23,346 nucleotides of DNA from Teratosphaeria epicoccoides (taxonomy: Eukaryota; Ascomycota; Dothideomycetes; Mycosphaerellales; Teratosphaeriaceae), in contig JADDMT010000261.1 of assembly GCA_021401465.1 (NCBI GenBank), positions 1 through 23,346 on the forward strand, written 5' to 3'. The translations under genes and the position numbers were made by a program. Positions 1-10,000 of the stretch are shown piece after piece; position 1 is the stretch's first letter, and each line of letters begins with the position of its first letter. The notes under the pieces were generated by a model. The model searched no databases, had not been told where the DNA came from, and saw only the letters and a list, made by a program, of their open reading frames with translations.

Positions 1-2562
1 TTAGTCTGCTACTAGAACGTTAGGCTAGTATCAAAGAATGTAAGCATAGTAATCTTTCGCTAGAAGTGCTCTATAATTTAGTCCTCCTATCTGTTCTTCT
101 TGTTAGTTAATTTGAATAGCTTCTTGATGTATTCGACATACTTGTGTTTAAAGTAGCTAGTGTCGAGGTCTAGCGCATTGCCGAAGAGCCGTATCATGTC
201 TAAGTAGTAGGTAAGGGCATAAAACTTAGGAAAATTAAAGTGCCCTTATAGTTTCTACACATTGTCTACTATCTTAGGCTCCTCTACTTGCTCTGTCTGC
301 GCTTTCTTCTTTCTTAGCTCTCCTTTGCTTATACGGTACTCCCTAAACTCTTCTTTATACTAGTTATATCAGAACAGGGTAAGGACTATAAACTAGAGCG
401 TTTTGCTATCATGTGAAGGATATTACGCTAACTAAGAGAAGTCTACTATTACCCGCAAGGACTAGATAGCGCTATGTGCCTTAGCCTCTTCTAATAGTAG
501 CATAAAGACTAGGAGCAACTGTCATAGCATACTCTTCTATTCCTAGCCTGTCTATTAGCTTACTGCGGATATCTAGCTAAACACCTAGAGGTTCCTAAAT
601 GTAGGCACCGCTACGAAACGACAGTTAATGATAACATCTAGTTAATAATCTATAATAGTCTTGCCTTTGTTACTTTTTCTTGCTACTTTATGCTAACTCT
701 TAGCTTATAGGAGTGCCGCTCTAGCTTACTTCGAAGACAGAGGTAGTCGACTCTTAAGCAAATCTCGCGTCTAATCCATGACATACATTAATACACCCTT
801 AAAGAGTTAGTAGAGTATGTCTACTATTAGCGTCTTGTAAATATTTAGGCTAGGGTACCTAAATGCAAAGTTTAGTAGGTCATGTACGTAGCTACCCTAG
901 TCCTTCTTCGCTACTCGCTAGAGCATGATTTGTATTTACGTGTCCTTATATGTCTACTATAGCGTAACTGCTTTAAGGTCTTCGCGTTTTTCTAGATTAA
1001 TTATACATATTATGTAGTAGCGGTTGTTCTTCATGCCTGTAATTATTACCTGTTCTTAGTAGTCGCTCGCGTATACCGCGAGATTTAGGAAACATTGCTA
1101 TGTCTTGCTATCTGTACATAAGACGTTAAGGCCCTTGCTTGTAGCAAGCTTAGTAATAGGGTCAAACATTGTCTTCATGTAGCGATAGTATAGCTCGTCC
1201 CTAATACTTCCTTTTCCGCCTTTAACTACTAGTAGCATCGCTAGGAGCACGCTACCTAGTCGATAGTTAGAGTTACAAACCGATCTAGGCAGGTTGCTAA
1301 TCGTCAAGTATACTAGCTATGTAATTAGGTTACCTTGATAATTAGTAACCTATGTCTTGTTACTAGCAAGAATTAGTGGCACGATTGTCGCTCTGTCTAT
1401 TCTAAGCTCTTTCTGTTTGTCCTACTACTAGTCTACAGAGGCCATGTCCTAATAGATCCGCCTAGGCAGGTCATCTAGAGTCTCGAGGTAGTAAGGCGCG
1501 TACATAAGATCATTCCTGAAACCCTTGTGCCCTATAAGAAAGCGCATAACATCTTCGACTTTCTAGTGCCTTAGAGGTACTGTCTTGACACTAGAGGTCG
1601 ACTATAGAGATTCTAATTCGATGTTTGTAATACTCTACTTTGTAATGAATAGTAGTTAGTAGGCACTTACTTCTTAGATCTTATCCTTAAGCTCTACGCC
1701 TAACTAAAAGCTAAGTAGTTTGTAGATCTTCTGTAGCTAGGGATTCTTGAATAACCGATCGATAGCGTTGCTCGAAATGCCTTTGTATAAGAGCTAGTAT
1801 GTAAATGCTACATCTGCATTACTTTAGAAGAAGGCATAGCCCTATTTGTTAAGTTCCTTATCTGTCTGTTCGTTAGACCTAGTCAAGGTTATTACTAACT
1901 TAGTAGGATTACGGCTTAACGTACACTTTGATTAGCCTGCCTGCTATGAGACTACTTACGCTAAAAGGTGTCTGCTTGTATAGTTACTCGCATCTAGTAG
2001 ATAATAGCCTACTAGCGCGCATATAGATTAAAGCTAAGCTGTACTTGCTCGTGACGCTATGTAGCCTACCCGCTTAGCTGCTATTCGTGTCTCTATATCG
2101 TCTATTGAGAGATGTAGCGTCTCTTGTAAATGCTGCTAGGTCGTCATAGAGACTAAGTGCGTTAATGTTACTACTGTTATTGTCGATTACCCTAGCTGTC
2201 GCTACTATCTCCTTCTCTTGCATGTAAGCCTCATTAAACACAGGCTCGACGACTATAATTAGTTCCTCATTTGCAACATACTGCCTATCTACTCCTGTAG
2301 CGTCGTCGACTAATGTCCCCTCCTTATAGGCAAGGACATTGTCTGCTGATTAAGTTTTGACTCTGTCGTTTAAGTCTAAGGAGATGTTCGAATCTGACGC
2401 GTATTTCTCGTCAGGTCTAAGATCTATAGTACTCTAATTAATGAAGTGCTAAAACTTTGCTACTATGCAGGTAGGAACATACTAGGCATAACTACTATGA
2501 CCTTTTAATGCCTTGCTATAGCCTGTGTAGTATAGTATGCGCTATGAAGCTATTATTAACAT
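1..2562 (-). pseudogene. Plavaka-type (CACTA-like) transposase, RIP-inactivated, partial
   Basis: One minus-strand frame can be followed, through many TAG/TAA stops, from a Met near 2562 to the left window edge, where it is cut off. Near the N-terminus a Y-x2-Y followed by H and C looks like a C2HC zinc finger whose cysteines became Tyr by RIP (about 2475-2530). The diagnostic blocks lie further on: ILASNKT then VYLTISN (about 1280-1385), a long stretch containing VLCTDSKT and YASDY*EQ (about 1040-1135), and DILYQLFKG (798-821), which corresponds to the D-x-LHQLxKG motif of Plavaka transposases with His changed to Tyr. Plavaka elements are cut-and-paste DNA transposons described mostly from fungi. 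About 850 codons are visible, close to the length I expect for the family. The family call is from memory of its motifs. Confidence 0.72.
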
Positions 2563-3300
2563 AGTATGTTATAAAGGCTACGGCGCTTATAGACGCGTTA
2601 ATTACCATAAACACCTGACCCCTATAAAGGGACGCGTGCTACGCGGGTAGCTAATTACCGCTCAGACGGTTTATTATGTTAGCTAGCCATACGTAGTTAG
2701 GGTTAGTGTTTAGGTTAATAGAAGAATAGAGTGTTATTAGAGTGTAGTAGTAAAGGAGGGCCTAGAGTAGACAAAAATGGATATGCTAGTAGTATACGAG
2801 TAGCAGTTATTATTAGCTAACTTATTCTGTTAATCGCAGGTAGTACGAGCGCTATTTTGGCTAGGAATCCCAAATTTTGAGTAGTTTCATATATAAATCT
2901 AAAGTGTATAGTATTTATATGTATAGAGTTATACCCTCTATTACTAGCGGCTTAGATGTGTAGCGTAGACATAGTAGGAGTACTACTAGTATACTACTAG
3001 CAGTTGTTGTCTGTTAATTGTAAGGGTTTAAAACATGTAGTAGTAATCTATAGGTCGGACCTTAACATAGTAGCAGTAGACGTACCGCTAGTATACTACT
3101 AGCATTTAGTAGTCGTTAAATACATACGAACAGACGAGATGATTAGTGTTATGCATATACTCTATTAGATGAGGTGCTTGTGTAGTTGCTATCTAGAACG
3201 ATACCGCTCGCGCATAACTACTAGTATTACTCTATTACAAGATTGCAGTTAAACCCTAATTAATCTGTCATCTCACGCTAGCCCGCGTAGCCCGCATAAT
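2563..3300. other. Non-coding RIP-mutated spacer with short direct repeats
   Basis: I see no reading frame that survives here in any frame once TAG/TAA are discounted. The stretch may include the 5' flank of the transposase on its left. It holds two copies of the 17-bp string CTAGTATACTACTAGCA (2986-3002 and 3088-3104). A degenerate telomere-like run at 2696-2717 is too poor to call. No clear terminal inverted repeat for the transposon was found. Confidence 0.5.
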
Positions 3301-3309
3301 CCTATGCCT

Positions 3310-3860
3310 TACTACTCGCCCTAATCCTTGCGCATGATATTAATGAAGTCGTTACTAGTCTGCTAATAGTTCATAGTCTATTCTCCGAATTAGCTCTATA
3401 GCGTAACCTAGTAAAATCTTATTACCTCTGTGAATTACGCTAACTGCATTAATCTAGTACGACTAACCCTTCTATAGGCTTGCCTAGTTAACTACTATTT
3501 AAAGTTGTTATCTAGTATTATGATAGCTTTAGTAGGTACAAGAGTTACGCTACTCTTAATTTTGTTCATAGTTAATATAAGTAACTAAGGGTCGTCTTAG
3601 TAGCCTTTAACAATAGGATTAGTAGTCACAAAGTCCTCTATAATCATGGCCTTATCTTTTAACCTGTAATCTAGCCTAATAAACCTAGCTATCTTGTTAA
3701 ATCTGCCTAGGATGTAACTATTCTCTACTACCTACTAGAGATACTAGTCAAAGTTAGTATATGTTAGGCAAGGAAATAGTTGCCTTGCGCGTATAGGCTC
3801 GAGTATCCTGTTCCTATATGCGTGTCTTAAGTGCTACAATCATTAGGACCCTAGCGTCTA
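3310..3860 (-). pseudogene. Unrecognised RIP-degraded gene remnant
   Basis: A minus-strand frame reads with few stops between about 3710 and 3440. It includes the uninterrupted run YILGRFNKIARFIRLDYR and, downstream, TNPIVKGY*DDP and a stretch ending in IIILDNNFK. Stops are TAG or TAA. The composition (aromatic, Asp and Lys rich) looks protein-like, and the neighbouring frames are much more broken. I do not recognise a family. A short retroelement gag-like or transposase fragment is possible, but nothing in it is diagnostic. It lies head to head with the plus-strand remnant that begins near 3915. Confidence 0.35.
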
Positions 3861-3914
3861 GATCATGCCTACTACAGATAGTATCGTAGCAGACTAGAAG
3901 ATAGACAATACAGC

Positions 3915-5060
3915 GTCGCATATATAACGGCTATGGCTATAGCGATAAGGTGCGAAAAGCACGGAAGGGTCTGCCGCATCTTTTATCTGAAGTTAGCTAA
4001 GGGACTAACGAGTATAAATAACGCGTGTTTTAAGTAATCCTGACATCTGTAATTTAAACAGACATGATATAGGCATAGCCTAAACGATAAGTATGCGTGT
4101 TTCCTTGACAAGAACCTCTAAGACCTAGCGCGGCACAATTTACAAACCTAAGGCGCTATAGTAGCAGAGTATAGGCATAATCGAAGCAGGCCTTATACTT
4201 CGACATAACAATTACCTATACCTATGCGCTACGTTAGAAGAACAGATAGAGCAGCTTGGCCTACTTAGCTAAGTTATGCGGTCGATAGTAGCGAAGGAGC
4301 ACATGTTCTAGGAAACAAGCGCCTTCTTTAGTAGTAGCAGGGAATTACAACTCAAATTCCTGGCGATAGTAGAGAGGTTGTAGACACAAGCAGGTAAGTT
4401 TAGTTTTCGGCATCTACTATACAAGATATTGTTAAACTATTAGTAGCAGACAGTCTAGAAGTCGACAATTACCTAGGGTTAACATGAAAGTAGTATAGCT
4501 GTTATAGTTTAAACGCAGCTCGAAGGCCTTTAGAATAATACGTACAGGATATTCTCTTGTATGTAGGACGAATCTTACTACTATATACGTAGGATCTACT
4601 ACAGAGTAACTACCTCTAATGTAACACTACTTAGGCTTATATCTTATAGTTACCCTCTACTAGGTGCCGAATTGTAAACGCGCAGGCTTATTACTAGACC
4701 TTCTAGCGTGAGTACTCTTAAAGCAAGATGTCGGAACTCTACGACAGAGACTATAGGCGTGCCTACTTCGACTATGCTTTTAGGCTCTGTCTTGATAGGG
4801 GACTACATGTAGGCATCTATAGGCGCGTAAGCACATGCGGGCGCTTTAACTACCGCAGGTCAGAGTATGTATATAGGGCTTAACTCGCTGTCAGTAGAGA
4901 TGAGGTTAGCGTGCCTACGTCGCTATTAACAGAGACAGTCGTTATACTAGTCCTATTAATTAAGAAGATAGTCTTGTTCGCGGATCTCATGCTAGTTAAT
5001 GTCTAAGATGCTACGGCTAGGGATAGGTGCCAGCTAGCCTAAGGGATTGTCTACATCACT
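3915..5060 (+). pseudogene. Unrecognised RIP-degraded gene remnant with Cys/His-rich start
   Basis: One plus-strand frame (codon starts divisible by 3) is readable for about 380 codons with roughly 25 stops, all but three of them TAG or TAA. Its start has regularly spaced Cys and His: RCEKHGRVCRIF followed by NNACFK, which could be a damaged zinc-binding region. The second half has a long stop-free stretch (about 4726-4880) rich in Arg, Tyr and Asp, including YDRDYRRAYFDYAFRLCLD. The opposite strand is also fairly open over part of this stretch, so the coding strand is not certain there. No family was recognised. It may be divergently arranged with the remnant ending near 3860. Confidence 0.33.
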
Positions 5061-5381
5061 CTTAGAGACTACTAACAGTGTGTATAGGGTATAGGATCGT
5101 CAGGTAGAGACTAGAGAATAGGGTAGGCTCTTAATAGGTCTACTACTACTTGTGTCTAGTGTATTGACTAAGGACTGTTAACTTAGCTTTTAGTGTATAG
5201 ATTGCGTAAAATGCTAGTATACCTATCGATATGTTTTACACGTAACTAGTGCTTTTAGCAGGCGCTTCGTAGTAGTAGTAGTCTAGCTATGTCATACAGG
5301 CAGACATGCTATATAGCGCGGATGTTTCGTAGTACCTATACTAGCTATTAATGAAGAATCAATGCTAACTAAGGCTAGTTC

Positions 5382-5414
5382 TACTAGCGGTATTTTAATA
5401 GCATACCGCTAGTA
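5382..5414. repeat. 11-bp perfect inverted repeat (hairpin)
   Basis: TACTAGCGGTA (5382-5392) is the exact reverse complement of TACCGCTAGTA (5404-5414), with an 11-nt loop. The same TACCGCTAGTA occurs at 3083-3093, and TACCGCTAG recurs at 5423-5431. It lies between two gene remnants. Confidence 0.7.
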
Positions 5415-5691
5415 AGCTAAAAGTACCGCTAGCTAATAGGGAAGCGTAGTTTTAGGGGTAGCTAAATTTAATGATGCTTGCGCGTTATAAGATACTATAA
5501 ACATCGTGTCCTCTCTTTCTTCTCCATTAATAGACGCTACGTAGCTACATTAGATAGTAACTCGTAGTATGTGCATATTTACATGCTGTAGATATTATCC
5601 TTTACTAACCTGCTACTAGACCTACACGACTAAGAAGGATATACTACGCTCTGTTCTCTGCCGATCCTTTAAGTCGCGTCCTTCTTTAATC

Positions 5692-8430
5692 ATGCCTTTA
5701 AAGAAAGACAGACAATAGAGGTTACGTTCTACGTCATCTAGCAGCAGTTTAAATTACGATCTAGCGAATGATTTAGAAGACCTGCTAAGTAATAATGGCG
5801 ATAGTGTAGATAACGGCAACGAGGAGATAGCTAACTAGGAGCATAAGGATTTTATAGTGCCTAAAGCCTATACGAAGGCGACTAAATAAGAAGCTACCTG
5901 CATATAGCGGCTATGCTAACATGCATATAGACGACGACGTACTAGTCACGAAGAGACTAGATGTATAAGCGGTCATCTTTACTACTAAGGCAGAATTAGC
6001 CGTATAAGAGGCCTCGGTTATTGTCTTGCGACATGTAACAAGATAGTAGCAAACCTAAGAGTAAAAGGGTAAAGACATAGTAGCTAAGCATCTGTCGAGG
6101 CTATTACGATAGCCGACCTACTAATCACAGGAGTAATAGCAGTAGTCAAAACTACCGTAATAGCGAGTCTTATAGCCGCTAGGGTAATAGTAGTAGTTAA
6201 AGTCAGTCTAGGAGCTAGTTAAGTAGCCGTCGAGGCTATAATAGTAGCTAGACTACAAACTCTGACTAAGGATATAACTACTCTAGTAGTAAAGATGTAC
6301 GTAGTAGCCCTCCTATACATAAAGACAAGGTAATTAAGCCTTTACTTGTTAAAGTCTAAGAACTCTTGTAGATAGACGCTTCATAAGGGCGGAAGGGCAT
6401 TTCTATGCTATACCCTATAGCTCCTACTTACTAGCCGAGTTATAAGCATATTGTAATAGACTAGTAGCTCGTAGCACATAATATGCTAGGGATGAAAGGT
6501 CGAGTTAGCTTGAGGCTAGACGACGTAGATTTAGATACTATAAGTACCTACGTAGGTCCTATGAGGAGGTGCTAATGTTAGGGGTGTAGATAAGGCAGAG
6601 GTTACGTTAGTGTTATAACAACTGCACGAATAGAGTTAGAGAAGCTATACTCGCATAGTCTGGCAAGGTAGACGATAAGCAGGGTTTAAAGGACTAGGCC
6701 GCGGACATGATAGAAAGCAGATTCGAATGCAAGAACTAAGAAGACGTAAGGAGAGAAGGCTTAGATGTCGTCAAAAGCGCTAACATGTCACAGGACCGGA
6801 GGTTTCTAAGCCTGCTTGTAATCTTTTGTATAAAGAAGGCATTCTTCTAGTCTAATTAGAAACTAGCATAGAATCCTTTAGAGTTACGCGAGGTAAATGC
6901 TTTCATGTTAAATAGCGTGTATGCTACTATTATATACCTACTAGCCTAGATTAGAAATAGCCCTTCGGAGTTCAAGACGAAGGCTAGCAAGACAAGATAG
7001 GTTCTAGTTAGTAGTGTCGATATCAATGATATCTTCGAGGGGAAGAAGAAGTATTAGGAAGAGCTTAATGCTAATAGACAGGAGGTCATTATAGCAACTA
7101 TTATAGCACGTATATTAGGGGGGGAGGACAAAGGTAGGGTAGTACTACTAGTGTAGGCGGCGCTAGCTATCAAGAAGGATCGCGGCATGATAGGCTTAGA
7201 GAGGGAATACGAGGACTTGCGGAGGCGAAAGGCGCTACGCAAGAATAGTACGTAGGAGATATTGTTAAGAGGGCCTATGCTAACTTCTGCTAGGTCGTAC
7301 GTAATTGTTAGGTTAGCGTAGTGTCAGCCTAACACGAGGATCAAGCCAGGCCTTAATGTTATTAATAGTAGGTGTTTGCAAGCATGTAGCGGATGTTTAA
7401 GCGGATACTAACAGAGGGAGTAAGGACTATAACGGCAAAAGGGCAAATGTTAGTGACTATAGTAGTAAGGCAAGCGATTATGACAGTGACAACTAGCCGA
7501 TGCAGGGACTAGAGGAGCTATTGTTGCAAGACACACTACATGACAGTGTCATGACAACAAGGTTAGTTTCTCGTCTAACATCACGGCCATGATTACTAAC
7601 ATGTACTTGTCTAGTACGAAAGCTACTATAGTCGATAAGCCCCGACCTAGACACACGCAAGATAAAAGGTTAGTAGCCTTAGTGCGTCGTAAGGGCTAGC
7701 TATCGCTAACGAGGTAGAAGTAGTAAGAGGCCTAAGCTACAGAGTAGGCAGTTAATTGTGACTAGTGTAGACAAGCGGTATAGGCGAGAGGACTTATGTA
7801 TTAACTAAACTATGCTAATAACGGATAAATACTAGCGCGGCTCTAGCGAGAGGCGAAATGCAAAGACTTACTAGAGTAGGTACATAGTAAGTATAATTAT
7901 TAACTCTACGTAGCAGCGTAGTTAATGATAATAGCTATAGGACATAAAGCTTAACCGCAAAGGATAAAGACTAAGGTAATAGTAGGAGCTAAGCTTTACT
8001 AGAGGTAGAGGCAAAAAATGCTAGGTAAGTATGCTAGTACTTTAACATTAATAGGAGGTACTAGTAGTAGTTTAGTAGCTACGAGGTATACATTAGCTAA
8101 CGATTATAATGTAGCATAGCATGCGCTCTGCTCGATTAGTATGATCTTATAAGTAACTAGTCAAACGTTATAGAGAAGGTAGAGGATATGCTTAGCGACT
8201 CTAAGTTAAGGGATAGTTAGTTGTAGTAGCACACTACATTTACAGACTTAACCTTATTAGAGCAGATTAAGGGCTATAGTAACAAGGTCTTTAATGATGC
8301 GACCTTTAAGAAGCTACAGGAGAGGCAAAATAGTAGCGCTTTAGGAGAGTTAGTAGTAGTAAAGGTAAGCTAGTAGAACAGAATAGAGGATAAGAGTAAG
8401 TAGAAGAGTCATGTATAAGGGCTAATATAG
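5692..8430 (+). pseudogene. Large unrecognised RIP-inactivated gene with intron traces
   Basis: A plausible start is ATG at 5692 (MPLKKDRQ). The N-terminal part is acidic and Ser-rich. A second stretch (about 6040-6360) is Ser/Arg/Asn-rich low complexity with repeated SSS and SRS runs. From about 6380 to 7330 one frame (codon starts 2 modulo 3) holds a compact Lys/Arg/Leu-rich domain, including VINSRCLQAC near its end and the uninterrupted runs FLSLLVIFCIKKAFF and VIIATIIARILGGEDKG. A Ser/Asp-rich linker leads to a GT...TAG intron candidate at 7562-7614 with TACTAAC inside, whose removal joins the frame to a C-terminal domain with a C-x2-C pair near 7760. Another TACTAAC lies at 7405-7411 at a second frame change. 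Stops are nearly all TAG/TAA. The total is about 850-900 codons. I do not recognise the family. Introns argue for a cellular or DNA-transposon gene rather than a retroelement. Confidence 0.5.
7562..7614 (+). other. Probable spliceosomal intron in the dead gene
   Basis: The 53-bp segment starts GTTAGT, carries a consensus branch site TACTAAC about 20 nt before the end, and finishes TCTAG. Removing it joins the Ser/Asp-rich frame upstream to the Gln/Arg-rich frame downstream across a split Ser codon. The length is typical for filamentous ascomycete introns. Confidence 0.55.
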
Positions 8431-8716
8431 GATGTATAGATAGTGTGTAGTAGCTATGCATTTGTTACTAGCTATACTAATTAAGGTCTTTAGGCGTAAG
8501 GCGTAAGTCAGATATAGTAGCTTACTTAAATTCAAGAGGCGTCGTAAGAGCTGTGTTTAAGCTGTATATGTGTTTAGTGTTAGCAAATCTGCTTAACCTA
8601 CGTTATATGTCAGATTTAGTGTTAATAGTAAAAGAGCATAGTACAATAATAACAGGATATGTAGTATTAACTAAAATCATGACTTTAACGTCTATTACAT
8701 GCAAATTGTTTTGATG
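8431..8716. other. RIP-mutated spacer without visible gene
   Basis: No frame stands out on either strand. The stretch follows the last readable part of the large dead gene and runs into the inverted-motif cluster. Confidence 0.45.
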
Positions 8717-8919
8717 TAAGTAGCTTAGCTCGCGTGCCCGAGCTACTTGCCGCTAGTATACTACTAGTAGTAAGTTACTTACTAGTAGCACTCTTGCACT
8801 CTAAGCTACTTGTGTCTATGACATAAGTAGCTTAGGAGGGGCCGAGTTTCTTAGGGTTACATACAAGCAGGCCAAGTCAGACAAGTAGGTAAGTAAGCTA
8901 AGTAACACAAGTTACTTAG
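8717..8919. repeat. Cluster of short inverted motifs (AAGTAGCTTA type)
   Basis: TAAGTAGCTTA occurs at 8717-8727 and 8824-8834. Its reverse form TAAGCTACTT is at 8802-8811, with a one-base variant at 8771-8780 and a partial AGCTACTT at 8741-8748. CTAAGTAAC (8898-8906) and GTTACTTAG (8911-8919) form a perfect 9-bp hairpin. Mixed-orientation 10-20 bp motifs crowded near an element end are characteristic of CACTA-like transposons, where they bind transposase. That reading is an inference; no matching terminal repeat was located. Confidence 0.55.
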
Positions 8920-8939
8920 TCTACTTAGGGCCTTAATTT

Positions 8940-9290
8940 TCGAGATGTTAAACAGCGCGATTCCTTGTCGTAAGATCCTTCGCGTAGTTATACTAGTCTT
9001 TAACCTCCTTACGCTTACTCTGCCTCTTAGTTAGCATCGTTGCCTTGTTGTCATCCTCCTGCAAGAGCGTGCCTAGCGTATATAGTAATGTTCTTAGCGC
9101 TCTGCTATTCTGCTTCTACTAGTTCTAAGAGCTAGTAGCGCTACCTAGCGCGGACCTCTTATAAGCTATGCTAAATGATTAGTACGCTATGCTCTTAACG
9201 CTATATCCTAAACTAAGGAAAAAGAAAGACGACTACGTATTTACGCTTGTCTGTTTGTTATCTTAAAGTAGTGTTAAATTAGTTCGTATC
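8940..9290 (-). pseudogene. Possible C-terminal remnant of an unknown protein
   Basis: On the minus strand about 8950-9110 reads as a basic, stop-poor tail containing TLLQEDDNKAT and MLTKRQSKRKEVKD. Charged Lys/Arg-rich tails of this sort occur at the end of several fungal DNA transposases, but nothing here identifies one. Upstream, the frame breaks into competing alternatives. A random open stretch cannot be excluded. Confidence 0.22.
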
Positions 9291-9549
9291 TGATTTTGCA
9301 CTTACTTTACGCTTTACTTACTACTTCTTAGTGTCTACTACCTTGCTGTTAGTAATTAGGTAAGTAGGGAGGTACATGATAGTGTCAGGGACCTTTCTTA
9401 GTAGTAACAAATATTGTGTATAAGTCTAGAAAGAGGTTCTAGGAGCTACAAAGTAATATAGTAGTACGGGTACTCCTGCTATATAAGTCATGTGGCGGGA
9501 GTAAGAGGTATGGCTAGTAAGGGACTAGATAGCAGGTTTGTGACATAAG
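9291..9549. other. RIP-mutated spacer
   Basis: No gene, repeat or regulatory element was recognised between the weak remnant on the left and the older LTR fragment on the right. Confidence 0.4.
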
Positions 9550-9591
9550 GCTATATAAGAATTAAAATACCTTATAGTATAACAGAATAAT
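9550..9591 (-). repeat. Left half of an older inverted LTR of the same family
   Basis: Positions 9572-9591 are the reverse complement of LTR positions 9895-9914 with five differences, every one a C/T or G/A transition. Similarity fades to the left around 9550, where GCTATATAA still matches. The remaining part of this older LTR resumes on the other side of the chromovirus at 17764, so the younger element split it. Confidence 0.75.
9587..9591. repeat. Target site duplication, left copy (ATAAT)
   Basis: ATAAT directly precedes the 5' LTR, and GTAAT (17759-17763) directly follows the 3' LTR. The single G/A difference fits RIP. Five base pairs is the usual Ty3/gypsy duplication. The intact sequence GTAAT is also what the interrupted older LTR predicts at this point. 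Confidence 0.75.
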
Positions 9592-9951
9592 TGATATAGT
9601 TAATACTAGGGGGCTATTAGAGCCGCATAGGTTCTAATGCCTACCCTTAGTATGTAGTAACCCTGCTACACATAGCAAGGGGGTCCTTCGTACATACATT
9701 AGCTTGTATGTCGTCTAAGTAGGATTAATAGTTGACGTAGGATGCCCCTACGTCGCTAACCCTACGATACCTCTACGAGGATAGGCTTAGACATGCTTTC
9801 CCTAATTAAGGGGCGTTAGGGGTAATAAGCACCCTTAGCGCTACCTCTGCGATAAGCAGAAAGCAGCGCTGTCTTATACCTATTAAAAGGTCGGATTACT
9901 CTGTCACACTACGAGATATTTTCATATTATATAGCATATATATCTATATTA
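9592..9951 (+). repeat. 5' LTR of the chromovirus
   Basis: This 360-bp repeat matches 17399-17758 over its entire length. By eye the two differ by about two dozen transitions and two transversions, which indicates RIP rather than age. It begins TGATATAG and ends CTATATTA, the terminal CA having become TA. It contains a TATA-like box (9823-9829) and the presumed start of the R region near 9855-9858. Confidence 0.95.
9823..9829 (+). promoter_or_regulatory. TATA-like box in the LTR
   Basis: TAATAAG here corresponds to TTATAAG in the 3' LTR (17630-17636) and to an ATATAAG in the inverted copy, so the ancestor probably had TATAAG. It lies about 30 bp upstream of the A/G-rich block at 9858, the expected distance to a transcription start. 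Confidence 0.5.
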
Positions 9952-9954
9952 GTT

Positions 9955-9963
9955 CTGCTTTCT
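9955..9963 (+). other. Probable primer-binding site, self-priming type
   Basis: CTGCTTTCT, three bases past the 5' LTR, is perfectly complementary to AGAAAGCAG at 9858-9866 inside the LTR. That LTR block sits where the transcript would begin, about 30 bp after the TATA-like box. In the Tf1/sushi group of fungal Ty3/gypsy elements the 5' end of the RNA folds back and primes reverse transcription in just this way. RIP may have altered flanking pairs. I did not find a convincing tRNA match. Confidence 0.5.
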
Positions 9964-10000
9964 CCCCCCTGTTTTGCAGTCTAGCAGAGAATACTACAAT

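Noticed and set aside
1098..1307. Short intact minus-strand frame as its own gene
   Set aside because: It is a stop-free piece of the Plavaka-type transposase frame, which continues on both sides through TAG/TAA stops.
2696..2717. Interstitial telomere-like run near GTTAGGGTTAGTG
   Set aside because: Only about two imperfect units, in DNA whose RIP composition favours GTTAG strings. No head-to-head arrangement.
7054..7242. Minus-strand 62-codon frame
   Set aside because: It is the shadow of the Lys/Glu-rich central domain of the dead plus-strand gene, whose register continues on both sides.
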